Below, piece after piece: positions 32,523-43,217 of a DNA stretch of 64,000 bases. This stretch comes from Nitzschia sp. pyKryTriq1. Its lineage: Eukaryota; Bacillariophyta; Bacillariophyceae; Bacillariales; Bacillariaceae. A program made the position numbers and the translations under genes. How positions within the stretch are numbered: the stretch's first letter is position 1; every line of letters starts with the position of its first letter. The notes beneath the pieces were generated by a model that saw only the letters and a program-made list of their open reading frames with translations, was not told the origin of the DNA and ran no database searches. The stretch spans positions 268,222-332,221 of the forward strand of contig OY101121.1 in NCBI GenBank assembly GCA_956465555.1. Reading direction: 5' to 3'.

Positions 32523-33830
32523 TCAGGCGATCTCTCTGATAGTAGGCGCTCCTTGCTGTTGCTGTTTCCCGTCTTCTTGGAGTACTACCGATGAACTATA
32601 AGAAATGTTGAAGGCTGCTGGATCAATCTTCTCATCTCGTCGCAACTTATTTTCAAACGACTCATCGACATCCTCCTGCGGCTCTTGGGCATTCAAAATG
32701 ATACGCGTGTTTTCAATAGTTGTCAAGACGTACGTCATAACACTCAGGTCTTCCAAGTCATCGCCACACGGATCGACCATCTTTTGTGCCAACAATCGCA
32801 AGCCCACCACAAAAAAGGATTGCAGTACGACAATCGTTCCCGTCAAGATCTCAATGCTGAGACACGATTCTTGTCCCCATCCCGCCGAAAAGGCATTGTC
32901 GACCGCAAAGATGGGCAAATACAAGGCCGACAAGAGGCACAGAAAGTGAATGTAGAAAAAGTGCGTGGGCTGATCGCAATAATCGTAAATCCCATCCATG
33001 GCGCCCCGAAACATCAAGACATGATTGTGTAGCTGAGAAGCTTCAAAGCTGTTGATATATCCTGCTTTCTGGGCACGTCCAATGTCGCGTTGGTACCAAG
33101 TAACGAGTTCCTTGAATACCGCCGAACCTGAATCCATATCGAGATATTCCACTTGTTTCAACTCACTCGTATCCAGCAAGTGATGGTTTTGATTAATCAC
33201 GTCAAAGAATTGGCACTTGCTATAGGGCCCACCTAATCCGACGTATCCAGCGACTTGAGCGGCGTTCATATATCGAACCAGTCGATGTGCGGCGGCCTTG
33301 GGGAATTGAGTGCTGACTAATCCAGCAACATCTTGGACTTGTCCACTGCTCTTCTTGGCGAGTTTATACATTTCAAAGAATCGCGAGTTTGTTTGATTCA
33401 CAAAAATGACAAGTAAAAAGGATAAAAATCCTCCCAATATATCAGTATCCGTTTTGCCGAGCATTTCCGCCATTTCCGGCATGTCGTTATTGTCCTTTCC
33501 TTGATGGGCGTGGATCCGAATTGCCACAAAAATGGTAATCGGTACCCACACAAGCCAATCGAGGGCCAATGCCTTCAAGCAAGTGCCATTCCAAAAGGCC
33601 AAGATTCTCCAAAAGGGAAGTTCGGCGCGTTTCAATAAAGCTCGGCGCGTCCTCTCGATTTGTTCGAGTTCTTCCCAAGGATGTTTGGTGACCTGTGGTT
33701 CCTCGGCACAGTTCAATAACATGCTATCCCCCAACGTCATATCATCTCCCGAATTGGACAGGGACAGTTTGTACGCCCCCGTATTGTTGCTATCCTCTGG
33801 AGGAGTACTACCGCCGGGTGAAATGTTCAT
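32523..33830 (-). CDS. Bestrophin-like anion channel
   Basis: 435 residues, single exon. The pattern fits the bestrophin/RFP-TM family: an N-terminal amphipathic region with RILAFWNGTCLKALALDWLVW, then GGFLSFLLVIFVNQTNSRFFEMYKLAKKSSG (the S-rich pore helix followed by NxRFxE), a cytosolic helical middle, and DPCGDDLEDL in place of the DPFGEDDxDF calcium-clasp-like acidic cluster. Members conduct chloride or bicarbonate; in algae related proteins deliver bicarbonate to the thylakoid lumen. No plastid presequence is visible here, so a plasma or internal membrane position is open. Convergent with the SulP gene, 265 nt between stops: two anion-transport genes side by side. Confidence 0.75.
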   Translation of the reverse strand: MNISPGGSTPPEDSNNTGAYKLSLSNSGDDMTLGDSMLLNCAEEPQVTKHPWEELEQIERTRRALLKRAELPFWRILAFWNGTCLKALALDWLVWVPITIFVAIRIHAHQGKDNNDMPEMAEMLGKTDTDILGGFLSFLLVIFVNQTNSRFFEMYKLAKKSSGQVQDVAGLVSTQFPKAAAHRLVRYMNAAQVAGYVGLGGPYSKCQFFDVINQNHHLLDTSELKQVEYLDMDSGSAVFKELVTWYQRDIGRAQKAGYINSFEASQLHNHVLMFRGAMDGIYDYCDQPTHFFYIHFLCLLSALYLPIFAVDNAFSAGWGQESCLSIEILTGTIVVLQSFFVVGLRLLAQKMVDPCGDDLEDLSVMTYVLTTIENTRIILNAQEPQEDVDESFENKLRRDEKIDPAAFNISYSSSVVLQEDGKQQQQGAPTIREIA

Positions 33831-34669
33831 TACAGCAGGATATACTAGTATTAAAATAACACTTGTAGTCTGCTCTTATCAAAGTCCAAAAATGAAAATG
33901 GGAGCGAGAAGAATGAATAAAAAGAGCGATGATGAGCATAATGCATAACAAAAAGGACGAGTAAAGAATAGTGCGAGAAGAGAAGTCGTCGCGTCGTCGT
34001 CTACCAGTAGTAGTTCTGTAGTCTACCTCATTTTTTGAACTACAGTATGTATCGAAAAGGAAGACAATTCCCTTTTTCAACCGCTCCCTTAAGTAAAATG
34101 TTCGTGTAACGGTTCCGTCTGCCTGCCTTCTTCATTCGAATAACCCCATTCACCACCGGGTATTTTTTTCGGAGAACTAACTTCAACCGCTCCAACCAGG
34201 CTCCAACCGCCACCACGCACGTACGGTACTTCTTGTACCGGTGGTTTTTCGAACCCGTACAAGTACAAGTACTATGTACGAAATATTATGCATGACGACT
34301 GACTCATGATACAATTGAACGTGAATCACTACCGTAGGCACGTTCGCTCGAGTGAGTCATATTGGTCTGTCCGGCTGACCTAAAAATCCTCCCGGCGCGC
34401 TCGCGATATGTAACCGCACAATACAAGTACAGACTGTACTGATACATACCTACCGGTACGGTACAGTTTATGTCTGTCTGTTCCGGTAGAAAAAAATCGA
34501 AGTGAACTCGCGAACGATCGAGCGGCCATGGCGGAGGCGACCGGCGACATACCATAGTAGGCGACGCACCACAACGAAAGAGCGCAACAACACATCTCTC
34601 GCTCGACGGAGGACATTCCAAACCATCAACACTATACTATATACTACTGCTACTACTACTGCCACCACC
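33831..34669. other. Divergent intergenic region
   Basis: 839 nt between divergent genes. It holds GTAC words (cgtacggtacttcttgtacc near 34220, gtacaagtacaagtac near 34257, taccggtacggtacag near 34452) and a tactac run just before the downstream ATG. The short ORFs on either strand have no recognisable content. Confidence 0.4.
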
Positions 34670-35832
34670 ATGTTTCAACGAAAGAATAATTCAGGGTCGT
34701 TACCCACGACGATGAGTTCGTTGAACGTGCCATCGGGAGACAGCCACAATGCAGGAGGCGGAGGCTATGGAATGGGCGGCTTTGGCGTATTAAAAGGCAG
34801 CCATCGAGGTGGTGGTGCTGGACCGGATGGGTCGGGTAGAGCCATCAAGATGGATGCTCCCGTCGTCAAGGCATGGAAACAATCGAGTACCTTTACGAAA
34901 TACAGCTACTACATTTTGGCCGTGTGCGTGTTGATGATTTTCATGGGATATCGGTACCTCCGATACTGGAATGGTAGGTCTGTGTTTGTTAGTGTATTAT
35001 TCGTACCCGTATAACCTGCCTATACAGCACTTGCCTCTCACAAAGGATATACTACTCTACTACTCTACTCTCATATATGATAATAGCTTCGATCTGGTTG
35101 ACATGCCACGCGCAAGAATGTACCTTGGAATTGACTCCTCCCGGTTCTCGTACCCAAACAGTCGTGTTTTCTCGCACGCAACTATATCAGACCCAAGCCA
35201 CGCGTGTCGACAAGAATGGCAAATTCTTGGCGGTAGATACTTCCAAATACGAACCTCCGGAACGGGGTAACAAGAAGAAAAAGGGATACAAGTCTGGTTC
35301 CTACAAGGGACCAGACGCAGATGGAATGTACAAATCGTATTGTATCAAGTTTCATGTACAAACTCCTTCCAATGTCGAAAAGACGGAAGAGGATGTACCC
35401 GATGGAGATTTTTCCAAAGTGGCACAGTACTTAGAAAAAGATCGTACCGATGACGCGGAAGGTGAAGTCTATGTCTTGCACATGCGCAAATTTGGATTGG
35501 CGCAATCACGGACTCGGATTCGAAGTATGATCAACAAGGTGGAATCGTACATGAAACGACGACGACAAAAATTGTTGGTGAAGGAATCGGCGCCTCTTCC
35601 ATGGCAAGGCTTGTTGTTTTTGATTTTTGGATTGTTGGGATTGATGCTGACTTTGATTATTGGACAGTTTTGGGAAGAGACCACGCCGAGAAGACAAGGT
35701 GGACCCGGGGCGAGGCGGACGCCAAAAGCAGACGCTAACAGCAGCAGCAGCAGCAAGAAACCCACCTTTGTGGTGGATACGGGGCGTCCTTCCAAGTATC
35801 CACCAGGCTACAACTATCACAAGAAGTATTAA
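34670..35832 (+). CDS. Conserved-looking two-TM protein of unknown function, two exons
   Basis: 349 residues from exons 34670..34973 and 35087..35832 (113-nt intron gtaggt...aatag). The junction gives RYLRYWNASIWLTCHAQECTL in frame. A Gly-rich cytosolic N-terminus (about 60 residues) is followed by TM1 (YYILAVCVLMIFMGYRYL), then a region of about 160 residues with ECTLELTPPGSRTQTVVFSR, and TM2 (LPWQGLLFLIFGLLGLMLTLIIG, about 265-290), ending in a Pro/Lys/Ser-rich tail. I do not recognise the family. The start at 34670 has the context gccaccaccATG. It is convergent with the lipase gene, with 152 nt between stops. Confidence 0.7.
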
Positions 35833-35984
35833 AGACAAGATTGATTACTCTAGTAGTATACAGTGTGGCTAGCTAGTATAGCACTATAGTCTATTTCCAG
35901 TGGTAGAAACCATAGATTATGGGATTGGTGGATCTCGAACCATGTTAGTATTTCTTTTTCATCTCTGTCTTGTGATCATTATTA

Positions 35985-38264
35985 TTACTGGCTGGCAGGA
36001 CTTTTTGTTGCCCCGTTGGGAAATGGTGACGGCCAGCAACCACAATCGACTGTCGACGATGATGATGGTCGTCGGGAAGAATCATAAAGAGTATTGTCGT
36101 TCTTGGAAAGGTCCGATGCCAGTTTGGTTTCATTCCACGTAAAGATTTCTTCGACCAATTCCTTGGCCAACGAGTCCACGACGGGGCGTCCACCCTTGTT
36201 CATAAAGGTAGTCAGTCGACTTCGACTAAATGCCACAATCATATTGTGTCCCAAAGGAAGAGCTATACGATTGTCCATGGGAGAGGCGACTGCAGTGGCC
36301 ACTTCTCTCGATTCCACCACACGATTTTGCATCTGCAGGGACTGTAGATTCGGAACAACAGCAGGAGCCAGCACTGATCCTGATCCTGATCCTGATTCGT
36401 TATTGTTGTCCATGGAAGAAGGATCCGAATTGAAACGTCGGAGTAGCCATGCAGAACTAGGCAATTCGGCACTAGGTAGTTCGCGTCGAATGTCCACAAA
36501 GACCTTCTTCCAACCCAAGCGATCGAGAGATCGACTCATGTGGTCCAATTCATCTTCCTGGTCGCCCGACTTCCGGCCGGAAGACGACGACGACGACGAC
36601 GAATTTTTAGACGAGCCATCAGCGTCGTCGTCACGGTCATTCTCTTCCTCTTCACTGTCACTCTCCCCGTGAGGCTGGGCAGGAGTATGCAAAGTCGCAA
36701 TGACCATGCCTCCATGAGTTTCATCTGATGTGGTCGTCGTCGTGATGGGGCTTCCATCTTCGGACGTCGTCGGAGTAGTACTCCTGGTGGTGGAAGTCGT
36801 ATTCTTGGTTTCCACAATATGATGCGGATACGTGGAATTTTCGGATAAAAAGGCCGCGGTCGAGGCTGGAACGGGAAAGTCCGTTCCGTACGCGTTGGCA
36901 TAGGCAATGCGTTTTCGAAACTTGGACAGGGGCTTGAGAAAGGTAGGTGTGGTGGCCATGGAGTGCAATAGATCATTCAAGCGAAATAAATCCTTTCCCG
37001 TGTTGCCCATGGCATGAGCGACACCAATTTCGGCCGTGCGGGGGATCTTGACGTACGTGTGGCGGGAAACACCCAAATGCGGCGTGGCCGTGGTACAAAA
37101 AATGTTCAAGTGCAATCGAAACCGACCATCGAGAATCCAACAGTCGGATTCTGGTTCCAACACGCAATGCCGTTCAATCAATTTGGCAATGGCGTATCTA
37201 CCAAACAATCCACCGAGTGAATTTCCCAAAATGGAAATAGTCACATCGTAAATAGTAGTTCTTTCGGAGGAAGCCGCCGAGGAAGTATTGTCCGTCAGTA
37301 TCTGCTGTTGATGATGTTCTTCTTCACGTCCACGTTCGGCTCGCAAGCCTCGCAAGAAATCCAATTCTGGATGACGTTTGATCATTTCATCTTCAATCAC
37401 TTGTCGCATTTCTTCGACTAATCGATCTCCTCCATTCCGGATCCCATCGTTAGTCTTGCCTTCATTGCATACTGAGCTGTGAACCACCATGTCATGAATA
37501 GCGGCAGTTGTTGTGGTAGTATTCGTATCAAAGTTGTTGTTGTGGTTGTCTTTTGTGCTGCATTCTCCAGTATTAACGGCTGGTTGTGTCTTCATCATTC
37601 GTTTTTGTTTTTCCACGGCCGCCATACGTTGCATCATAACTTGCATGTACGCCAAATCTTTGGAAAGACCCCGATGTCCATGCAACAAGAAACAAAAATG
37701 GGTAACATCGGGGGACTCGATATGGGCGGTCAAGTCATAGTCGTGATCTGATGTGGCATTCGTAGTACTACTGGTAGTCGTAGTAGTAGTATTTTTATTC
37801 GAAGCGGATGTCACAAAAGGAGGAGCCAAATCATTCCACATGTCAAAGCTGGCCAAACCTTGTTGCAACGTTCGGCTGGCAGCAGAAGAAATTGACGTAG
37901 TAGTCGAATAATCCAACTCTGCTTTCTCTTCTTTGGTGGCAAAGGTTGCATCATCTTCTTCTTCTGGCGACGACGATATCAACCGCCGAAAGGGTGTAGT
38001 GACAGGCCGGATGATGCGACGATGGAATCCCACTCGAAAGGCGTCCGCTCTACTGGCGACTCCAAAACATAGAAGCAGTGAAAGTAGTGTAAATATAAGA
38101 GTCATGATCACAGCAGGAGATTGGGTGGCGGAAGTCACCATCGATTCCAAGAGTTGTTGCAGTTTGTCCTGCTCTGGGTCCAATTCTGGTTGTGTTTGCG
38201 TTTGCGTTTGTGCTATTGTTTCTTGATGGCTCGTAAAGGAGAGCGCCACGAATAACAGGGCCAT
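35985..38264 (-). CDS. DUF676-type serine esterase/lipase with N-terminal signal/anchor
   Basis: 759 residues. N-terminal signal peptide (MALLFVALSFTSHQETIAQ) and a second hydrophobic helix (VIMTLIFTLLSLLLCFGVA, about 53-72) suggest an ER or secretory membrane protein. Alpha/beta-hydrolase features of the DUF676 family: FCFLLHGHRGLSKDL (oxyanion strand, about 190) and the nucleophile elbow SILGNSLGGLFGRYA (Ser near 350), followed by FCTTATPHLGV. A C-terminal PLGHNMIVAFSR (about 675) could supply the catalytic His. Likely hydrolyses acyl-glycerolipids or another ester. Ser/Thr/Asp-rich inserts roughly double the usual length. Start is the first ATG with a good signal peptide. Confidence 0.8.
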   Translation of the reverse strand: MALLFVALSFTSHQETIAQTQTQTQPELDPEQDKLQQLLESMVTSATQSPAVIMTLIFTLLSLLLCFGVASRADAFRVGFHRRIIRPVTTPFRRLISSSPEEEDDATFATKEEKAELDYSTTTSISSAASRTLQQGLASFDMWNDLAPPFVTSASNKNTTTTTTSSTTNATSDHDYDLTAHIESPDVTHFCFLLHGHRGLSKDLAYMQVMMQRMAAVEKQKRMMKTQPAVNTGECSTKDNHNNNFDTNTTTTTAAIHDMVVHSSVCNEGKTNDGIRNGGDRLVEEMRQVIEDEMIKRHPELDFLRGLRAERGREEEHHQQQILTDNTSSAASSERTTIYDVTISILGNSLGGLFGRYAIAKLIERHCVLEPESDCWILDGRFRLHLNIFCTTATPHLGVSRHTYVKIPRTAEIGVAHAMGNTGKDLFRLNDLLHSMATTPTFLKPLSKFRKRIAYANAYGTDFPVPASTAAFLSENSTYPHHIVETKNTTSTTRSTTPTTSEDGSPITTTTTSDETHGGMVIATLHTPAQPHGESDSEEEENDRDDDADGSSKNSSSSSSSSGRKSGDQEDELDHMSRSLDRLGWKKVFVDIRRELPSAELPSSAWLLRRFNSDPSSMDNNNESGSGSGSVLAPAVVPNLQSLQMQNRVVESREVATAVASPMDNRIALPLGHNMIVAFSRSRLTTFMNKGGRPVVDSLAKELVEEIFTWNETKLASDLSKNDNTLYDSSRRPSSSSTVDCGCWPSPFPNGATKSPASQ

Positions 38265-39392
38265 TGCTTGTCCCAGTCAACGAATAGGCGAATAGTCCTT
38301 CCTTGCTTGCTTCTTGTTGTTTTCTTGCAGTGATGATCTGGCAGTCGTGAAACTGGGATACAGGTATTAGGATTGAATTGAATTGATTGATTGGAACCCA
38401 CGGTGTTTCTCCCTTGACAACTCAGTACGTCTGAAATTAATTAATTCAATCAGTCAATCAATCACTCGATCGGAATTCAATTCTCTCTCTTCCTCCTATA
38501 ACAGAACAGTGATGGCGAAGCCCAAGAAAACGTTTGGTTGCAAGGAAGGAAGAAAATATCGAACACAACTGTACTACTACCGAACGTCCTTCGGAGAGAG
38601 CAAGTAGAAGTAAACAGCTACTTGTTGTGTAAGATCCTTCTCTACTCTCTAGAAATAGTGCCGTTGGGATGATATGAGTCAATCGTGAGGATCGAGGAAC
38701 ACGCAACACAAAACTCCCAAAACCCGCCAACAAGCAATAAGCATCTTCAACGCCTCTATTTTCGGCAAAACCTGGCCAAAAATACTTTTCTCACTTTTGC
38801 TCTATTATTTATTTATTTCAGCGTGTGATGATGCATGTTCTCCGTGTAAGGGGATGTCCACCAAATGTCGCATTTCGTAGAATACATAATGGGTATACCA
38901 TGTCGTATACGACAGTTTTATTTAGGGATAATATCCTCTAATCTATTGGTACAGGTATCACCGCACCGACCGATGACCGCATTCCCGCAACACGATCAGA
39001 ATTTTTTCGTGTCATCACGGATCACGGATCACGATTAGAATAGTTATTAGTCGAAAGAGTCGTCGTCGAGTGTGGCGTGTGGATCGGATGGACGGACCGG
39101 ACGGAGGAGTGCGGATGATGATCAGACGGAAGGAATACGGAATGCAAAACATTTCAAATCCGAAAATACAATCGAGAAATAATGAAATCCAACGCCATCG
39201 ATCGGTCGGTATACGGTTTGGCATCAAAAAGATATGATGATCATATGCGCGCGATGGTAGAAAATATGCGAAGAAAAAGCACAAGAAACACCTTTCGACG
39301 GCTGTTGTAGTTGTTGTTGTTGTTGTTGTTGTTGTTGTCACTACAGTATCCATAAAGATCTTCCACTGCCAGGCTATTGTCTGATTTTGGCA
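38265..39392. other. Divergent intergenic region, no gene recognised
   Basis: 1,128 nt between the lipase and flavoprotein start codons. It contains a caatcaatcaatc run near 38449-38463, an AT-rich stretch (tattatttatttattt, near 38803) and a (gttgtt)n run at 39306-39338. A 37-residue ORF at 38497-38607 and others on the minus strand have no recognisable content. Confidence 0.4.
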
Positions 39393-41120
39393 ATGAAAGC
39401 CTCCCCACAATCCAGAATTGTTGTTCGCCGGAATAATCTACTAGGGGAATTAAAGAATCATCATCATCGTCGTCGTTGCCGTGGTCGATACTTCTTGCAT
39501 TCGTCGAAGATTTTCGGTATCCGCTGCTGGACAATGCTACTGCTGATAGCATCGGCGTTTTCGGGGCGGCCATCGATCCACAAAACGTTTCCTATTTGGT
39601 GCGCGGCCCTTTCCACTACTACATCAAGTAGTACTAGTTCATCACGTCCCCGTATTGCCGTAATTGGAGGTGGTGCTTCGGGAATATTTGCTGCCATTGC
39701 TGCTTCGGAACAACAACAACAACAACAACAACAACAAGATCCTCATCATCCTGCCGGCAGTATTAGCCGTCATCGTCCACCACTACAACCATCACTACCA
39801 CATGTGACGGTATTCGAAGCCACATCGCAAACGCTACAAAAAGTCAAGATTTCCGGTGGTGGTCGTTGCAATGTCTTGCACGATACCTCCAAAACCGTTT
39901 CCACCTTGTTGGCTGGTTATCCACGAGGTCAAAAAGAATTGAATGGATTGTTTCATAAACATTTTACTCCCACCATGGCACGAGCATGGTTTGAGAGTCG
40001 GGGTGTCACACTCAAAACAGAAGCCGATGGTCGCATGTTTCCGACTACCGATTCGTCCCAAACCATTATGGATACTTTGATGATGGCCGCGGAAGAACAA
40101 GGAGTCGAAATTTGTCGACAACACAAAGTCGTCGGGATTCAGCGTTTGTCGAAATCGGCTTCGTCATCCTCGTCGCCGAATATTACTGGAAATACTAATT
40201 TTGTGATTGAACTCAAAGATGGAAGTCAACAGGAATATCAAGCGGTGATTTTAGCCACGGGATCGGCGCCGGCTGGATATGCTCTAGTCGAGGCTCTGGA
40301 GCAACCGATGGAACCAAGAGTTCCCTCGTTGTTCACTTTGAATGCCAAGACGGAAATTAAAGAAGGCGGGTTACTCTATGGATTGTCGGGAGTTTCGGTT
40401 CCCACTGCTCGAGTGACATTGCCGATCCAGGAGAGTAGTAGTTCCACCACCGACAGCAACGACCAACAACAACCCAAGAAACGAAAGAAAAAGAATTTTC
40501 CATCACAAGAAGGTCCCTTGCTCATTACTCATCACGGCCTCTCGGGTCCAGCAGTGTTGCGTCTATCCGCCTTTGCCGCTCACGAATTCAAGGAGCAGAA
40601 TTATCGGGGGCCGATCCTGGTCCACTGGGACACGGCAGCATTGGGCGATGATAAGAATGTGGAAACTGTCGTGGAAGAATTGTGGAAGATGACCTCGACC
40701 AATCCCAAACGAGCCGTGGCGAGTGCCTGCCCGCTTCCCAACAATTCCATTCCACGTCGTTTATGGTCCGCCTTGGTCGTCCACAGTGGTTTTGAACTCG
40801 ATACCGTCTGGGGCAGTGCTTCCAAGAAATTGGTACGAGCGCTCGCCACCAATTTGATAGCTTGTTCCATCGAAGTGACTGGAAAGGGAACCTTCAAGGA
40901 TGAATTTGTCACGGCTGGAGGCGTATCACTCAAACACATGGATATGAAACGAATGGAGTCCAAACTCCATCCAGGCTTATTTATATGTGGAGAATTGCTG
41001 AATGTCGATGGAGTCACCGGGGGGTTTAACTTTATGAATTGTTGGAGTACCGGCTACGTTGCAGGACATTCGGCGGCCGATTACTGCCTTGAACAGCAGG
41101 AAGAAGCGAAAAGCGCCTGA
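39393..41120 (+). CDS. HI0933/YhiN-family flavoprotein with plastid-type presequence
   Basis: 575 residues. An FAD-binding Rossmann motif (IAVIGGGASGIFAA, about 90) and the family hallmark ISGGGRCNVLHD (about 153-165), followed by a long middle domain and a C-terminal FAD segment with GLFICGELLNVDGVTGGFNFMNCWSTG, place it in the BaiN/HI0933 NAD(P)/FAD-dependent oxidoreductase family; the substrate of eukaryotic members is unknown. The N-terminus has a hydrophobic core then ASA|F (MLLLIASAFSGRPS), matching the stramenopile plastid motif, but a long basic stretch precedes the core, so either this Met (about residue 46) or the first ATG could be the start. The first ATG at 39393 is used; upstream is TTG only. 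Confidence 0.88.
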   Translation: MKASPQSRIVVRRNNLLGELKNHHHRRRCRGRYFLHSSKIFGIRCWTMLLLIASAFSGRPSIHKTFPIWCAALSTTTSSSTSSSRPRIAVIGGGASGIFAAIAASEQQQQQQQQQDPHHPAGSISRHRPPLQPSLPHVTVFEATSQTLQKVKISGGGRCNVLHDTSKTVSTLLAGYPRGQKELNGLFHKHFTPTMARAWFESRGVTLKTEADGRMFPTTDSSQTIMDTLMMAAEEQGVEICRQHKVVGIQRLSKSASSSSSPNITGNTNFVIELKDGSQQEYQAVILATGSAPAGYALVEALEQPMEPRVPSLFTLNAKTEIKEGGLLYGLSGVSVPTARVTLPIQESSSSTTDSNDQQQPKKRKKKNFPSQEGPLLITHHGLSGPAVLRLSAFAAHEFKEQNYRGPILVHWDTAALGDDKNVETVVEELWKMTSTNPKRAVASACPLPNNSIPRRLWSALVVHSGFELDTVWGSASKKLVRALATNLIACSIEVTGKGTFKDEFVTAGGVSLKHMDMKRMESKLHPGLFICGELLNVDGVTGGFNFMNCWSTGYVAGHSAADYCLEQQEEAKSA

Positions 41121-41529
41121 GCCAGTCAGTCCGCGAGTGAAGATATAAATATCACTCGGCAGAATATCTATCATACGATGAAGTTTACTCGATTGGATTC
41201 TTCGATCCAGTATGTACCTTTCTTCTCATCGACTCATGGAGCTGTCTCATTCGACTACAGTAGTATGGTACCCAAAACTCACGGCAGCGATCCATAGTGG
41301 GCATACTAGTAGGAGCTTGCTTTCCGTCCCCCCTAAAGCATCAGAATGACGAAAGGAGAGAGAGAGAGAGAGAGAGAGATCATCCCTTGAAAGGACAACA
41401 GAGCCATGATTCTTCCAATCCCGCTGACTTCACTTCACTTTGACTTTTTGACTTTGCGACATGGCGATTCCGCGTTTTAGAGAACATGATCTTAAACACA
41501 GTAGATACAGCTATAGATGGAGCTTACTA
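41121..41529. other. Convergent 3' intergenic region with (GA)n
   Basis: 409 nt between the stops of the flavoprotein and Kelch genes. It holds a (GA)n run at about 41356-41379 and nothing else recognised. Confidence 0.5.
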
Positions 41530-42606
41530 TTACTTTTGAATCTTCAACATCCATAGATCATCCAAACGTTGTGGATTCTGATCGTCGCCCGATAGACCGC
41601 CACAGAAATAAAAGGACCCCGTGCCATTTCCTGCATCCACCGCTACAGCATCGGACCAACCACGAGTCTGGGGCCACGGGGAGGATGACGACGATTCTGG
41701 TGATGCTTTCAACGACGTAATATAGGCTCCCGATTCTTCCTTCAATAGGACCAAATCATTTTCAAAGGCACCCGCTCCTTCGTGTCCACGATCGGAAGGA
41801 TCGACTTCTCCACCAAAAATCAAGGAATATCCCGTCGAAGGAAGAGATCCCGAGACGCACACGCTTCGGGGTCTCATGTCTTGGAGTTTGGCCAAATCAA
41901 AGACATGCCCATCGTTGGTTTCTTCGCCACAAAATCCAGCCACGACTCCAATCTTTTGACCCCCACAAAGGGGAATCAAGTTGGCCCCTCCGCGACCTCG
42001 CAACAAGGGAGAGGCGGTCAAATCATGCCACGTCTGCGTTTCTAAATCAAAACGATGCAAATCGGCCAATCTTCCATGATTAGCGCTGCATCCACCAAAG
42101 ACATATAAATTCTTATCGATTCCAATCATGCGATGGAACGAACGAGGTTCGGGAGGATTGCCTCCTTTGGCAGTTACCGCAACCCAACGTTCCGTACCGG
42201 CTGGGCCCGAACAATCCAATTTCCACAAGTCATTCATGGCCTTTTCTTCCATGGTAATCCCGGCTCGTCCACCAAAGATGTATACTGCATCGTCACAAAC
42301 TGCCTGGGCGTGTGCAATACGATCGGGCGGAACTTCTCCTCCTGTGGTATTGTTCAGTAGGCTCCACTTCCACTTGTCTTCATCTCCTTCTCCGACTACT
42401 TTATCTGCGGCCCAATAACTATTGGACATATCAATGGGTGTACGAGCCACATGCTCTCCTCCCAATAGAATCAAACGAGTAGTATTGCCATTATTCTTGT
42501 TTTTTTGTACGATGGAAAGTCCATGAGAACTCCTTGCACAAGGACTCCCGTGCACGGGATCGGGGGAGGGAACGAGACGAGTCCAAGAAATTGTGGGTGT
42601 GGCCAT
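41530..42606 (-). CDS. Kelch-repeat beta-propeller protein
   Basis: 358 residues, single exon, no signal peptide. At least four Kelch-type blades are visible: LILLGGEHV, AVYIFGGRAG...NDLWKLD, NLYVFGGCSANHGRLADLHRFDLETQTW and YSLIFGGEVD, ending with SFYFCGGLSGD...LDDLWML. The GG pairs and the spaced Tyr/Trp residues are as in plant nitrile-specifier/Rab9-effector-like Kelch proteins. Such cytosolic propellers bind partner proteins or, in some plant lineages, modify hydrolysis products; no specific role can be assigned. Start at the first ATG (MATPTISWTRL) is typical for this subfamily, where SWTRL opens the first blade. Confidence 0.88.
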   Translation of the reverse strand: MATPTISWTRLVPSPDPVHGSPCARSSHGLSIVQKNKNNGNTTRLILLGGEHVARTPIDMSNSYWAADKVVGEGDEDKWKWSLLNNTTGGEVPPDRIAHAQAVCDDAVYIFGGRAGITMEEKAMNDLWKLDCSGPAGTERWVAVTAKGGNPPEPRSFHRMIGIDKNLYVFGGCSANHGRLADLHRFDLETQTWHDLTASPLLRGRGGANLIPLCGGQKIGVVAGFCGEETNDGHVFDLAKLQDMRPRSVCVSGSLPSTGYSLIFGGEVDPSDRGHEGAGAFENDLVLLKEESGAYITSLKASPESSSSSPWPQTRGWSDAVAVDAGNGTGSFYFCGGLSGDDQNPQRLDDLWMLKIQK

Positions 42607-43217
42607 GACTGCGTTATTTGTACCTGCAGTAGCTATAGTAAATGAAGAATCTACTCTTTCTGTTGGATAATAGAAAGCAAGACAAAACTATAACAGGAAA
42701 GATAGAAAGGAAGGAGGAAGAAGGAGATTATGACTGACTATCATCTCTACGGTCGGTGGTGGTGGTTGGGGGGGGGGGAAGAATAAAGCAAACGGAAGTG
42801 CAGAAGCAAAAGCTTCCCTTCCTTCCAGCTAGATCGACTAGATCGACCACTGTAGGAAAAAAGATACCATGGACCGTCTGTCCAATGTCAGTTCCAGTGA
42901 CTCATCGGCGCATCACAATTATCGGCATGTAATGCGAAGAATCTTTCGCAAAACAACAACACGCACAAACTGGATGACGTTTCGTTGTTGTTGACGCGGG
43001 TACGACGACGAAGCATAGCTTGGATCCGATGACGACCCGCCGATGAACGATGATGAGCGATGAGTGAGGAGTCGTCTACTACGTTGGTTGCTGTTGTTGC
43101 CATTTCCAAACCGCCTCTCTGCATCATAGTGGTAGGATCTCCTATACTTGGTTTTCAAGCAAATACATATACTGACTATCTTCTCGATATCGCGCGGTTT
43201 CTTCCTATCCGCATATT
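42607..43217. other. Divergent intergenic region
   Basis: 611 nt between divergent start codons (Kelch on minus, plastid PDZ protein on plus). It includes a G10-11 run at about 42768-42778. The minus-strand ORFs at 42888-43158 are low complexity and unsupported. Confidence 0.4.
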
